DNA of 5,438 bases from Candidatus Omnitrophota bacterium. Lineage in GTDB: Bacteria > Omnitrophota > Gorgyraeia > Duberdicusellales > 4484-171. Location: positions 1 through 5,438 of the forward strand of contig JAFGHG010000026.1 of the NCBI GenBank assembly GCA_016939345.1, given 5' to 3'. Below are positions 4,948 through 5,438 of this stretch, one piece after another (the stretch's first letter is position 1; the number at the start of each line of letters is the position of its first letter). The notes below the pieces were generated by a model, which saw only the letters and a list, made by a program, of their open reading frames with translations, made no database searches and was not told the DNA's origin. The position numbers were made by a program, and so were the translations under genes.

Positions 4948-5438
4948 TCAAGCTCCTTTGGCTATGGTGGCTAAGTTGAATAATGGTAAAAATAACGATA
5001 CTACCAGGCCTCCGATCACTATGCCCATTACTATTATCATCATCGGCTCAAAAGCTGCTACTAGCCTGTCCACACGGGTGCTCATCTCAATCTGGTAATG
5101 GGTTGATATCTTATGAAAAACCTTAGGCATTGTTCCGGTTTCCTCGCCTATTTTAGCCATTTCTGAGATCAAAAGAGGAAATACCTGAAGCCTGCTGAAC
5201 TCTCCTGACAGCGAGGCTCCTTCCCGGACCCTTTCCTTAACTAAAAGGATATTATCTTCAAAAAGGGTATTTCCTACGCTTCTTGCTGAAACCTCAAGTG
5301 TATAGACAACTGGAAGGCCGCTGTCCAGCAATATATAAATAGTAGAAGTCAATCTTTCAAGTGATGCCAGGAAAAACAACTGGCCTACAATAGGCAGTTG
5401 TAATTTTATCCTGTCCCAGGAACGCCTGGTCTGAGGCT
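4948..5438 (-). CDS. pilC: PilC/GspF-family inner-membrane platform protein, C-terminal part (5'-truncated by the window)
   Basis: The frame is open to the window edge and codes 162 residues up to TGA at 4948-4950. The true start lies outside: a TTG at 5377-5379 is internal, because the residues before it (RIKLQLPIVGQL) match the conserved entry into the second T2SSF domain. Family hallmarks visible in order are LPIVGQL (14-20), a LLDSGLPV segment (36-43), SVGN (54-57), the conserved FP then GEETG (97-101), and FEP (129-131). A long hydrophobic helix follows at about 132-152 (MIIVMGIVIGGLVVSLF). The whole family is about 400 residues, so roughly the last 40% is here. The protein sits in the inner membrane, contacts the assembly ATPase and builds pilin subunits into the filament. 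Its position just upstream of five pilin genes fits. PilC (pilus) and GspF (type II secretion) cannot be told apart from this piece. Confidence 0.92.
   Translation of the reverse strand, partial: PQTRRSWDRIKLQLPIVGQLFFLASLERLTSTIYILLDSGLPVVYTLEVSARSVGNTLFEDNILLVKERVREGASLSGEFSRLQVFPLLISEMAKIGEETGTMPKVFHKISTHYQIEMSTRVDRLVAAFEPMMIIVMGIVIGGLVVSLFLPLFNLATIAKGA

Noticed and set aside
4395..5098. Two plus-strand open frames (4395-4748 and 4871-5098)
   Set aside because: They are antisense to the major pilin and to pilC. The second begins inside the pilC terminator T-run.

Overview
The window is a compact bacterial chromosome segment of moderate G+C. Its centre is a type IV pilin/pseudopilin gene cluster on the minus strand. 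The organism cannot be named from the sequence alone. Five short adjacent pilin genes, prepilin sites with Ser or Ala before the cleavage point, an outer-membrane beta-barrel protein and canonical sigma-70 promoters suggest an uncultured Gram-negative (diderm) lineage, perhaps of the Omnitrophota/PVC or Elusimicrobiota type. That placement is inference.

Layout, read in the direction of minus-strand transcription (right to left): (1) 5438-4948, the C-terminal part of a PilC/GspF inner-membrane platform protein, followed by a strong intrinsic terminator (4921-4874). (2) Immediately after it, a near-consensus extended -10 promoter (4864-4836) and a perfect Shine-Dalgarno drive a probable major pilin (4775-4398). 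(3) A 16-bp perfect hairpin (4370-4336) separates this gene from four further pilin-like genes: 4309-3851, 3831-3424, 3401-3018 (PilV/GspI-like) and 3034-2468 (PilW/GspJ-like). They are spaced by about 20 nt or overlap, so they probably form one transcript. (4) A second extended -10 promoter (2434-2407) precedes a secreted beta-barrel protein (2388-1705). That gene overlaps by one base the GTG start of an FAD-linked D-2-hydroxyacid/D-lactate dehydrogenase-like oxidase (1705-245). (5) The oxidase gene converges with, and overlaps by 4 bp, the end of a plus-strand gene for an unidentified membrane-anchored protein (3-248).

PilC/GspF-type platform proteins assemble prepilins, after cleavage by a prepilin peptidase, into a pilus or pseudopilus. 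The five pilins look like one major subunit plus a tip or initiation complex. The terminator-promoter pair, the intergenic hairpin and the alternation of strong and absent ribosome binding sites all look like ways to make much more of the first pilin than of the other four. The window alone does not settle whether the machine is a type IV pilus or a type II secretion pseudopilus. The beta-barrel and oxidase genes have their own promoter and no obvious functional tie to the pilins.

No intergenic stretch exceeds 300 bases. I saw no tRNA, rRNA, CRISPR array, insertion sequence or attachment site.
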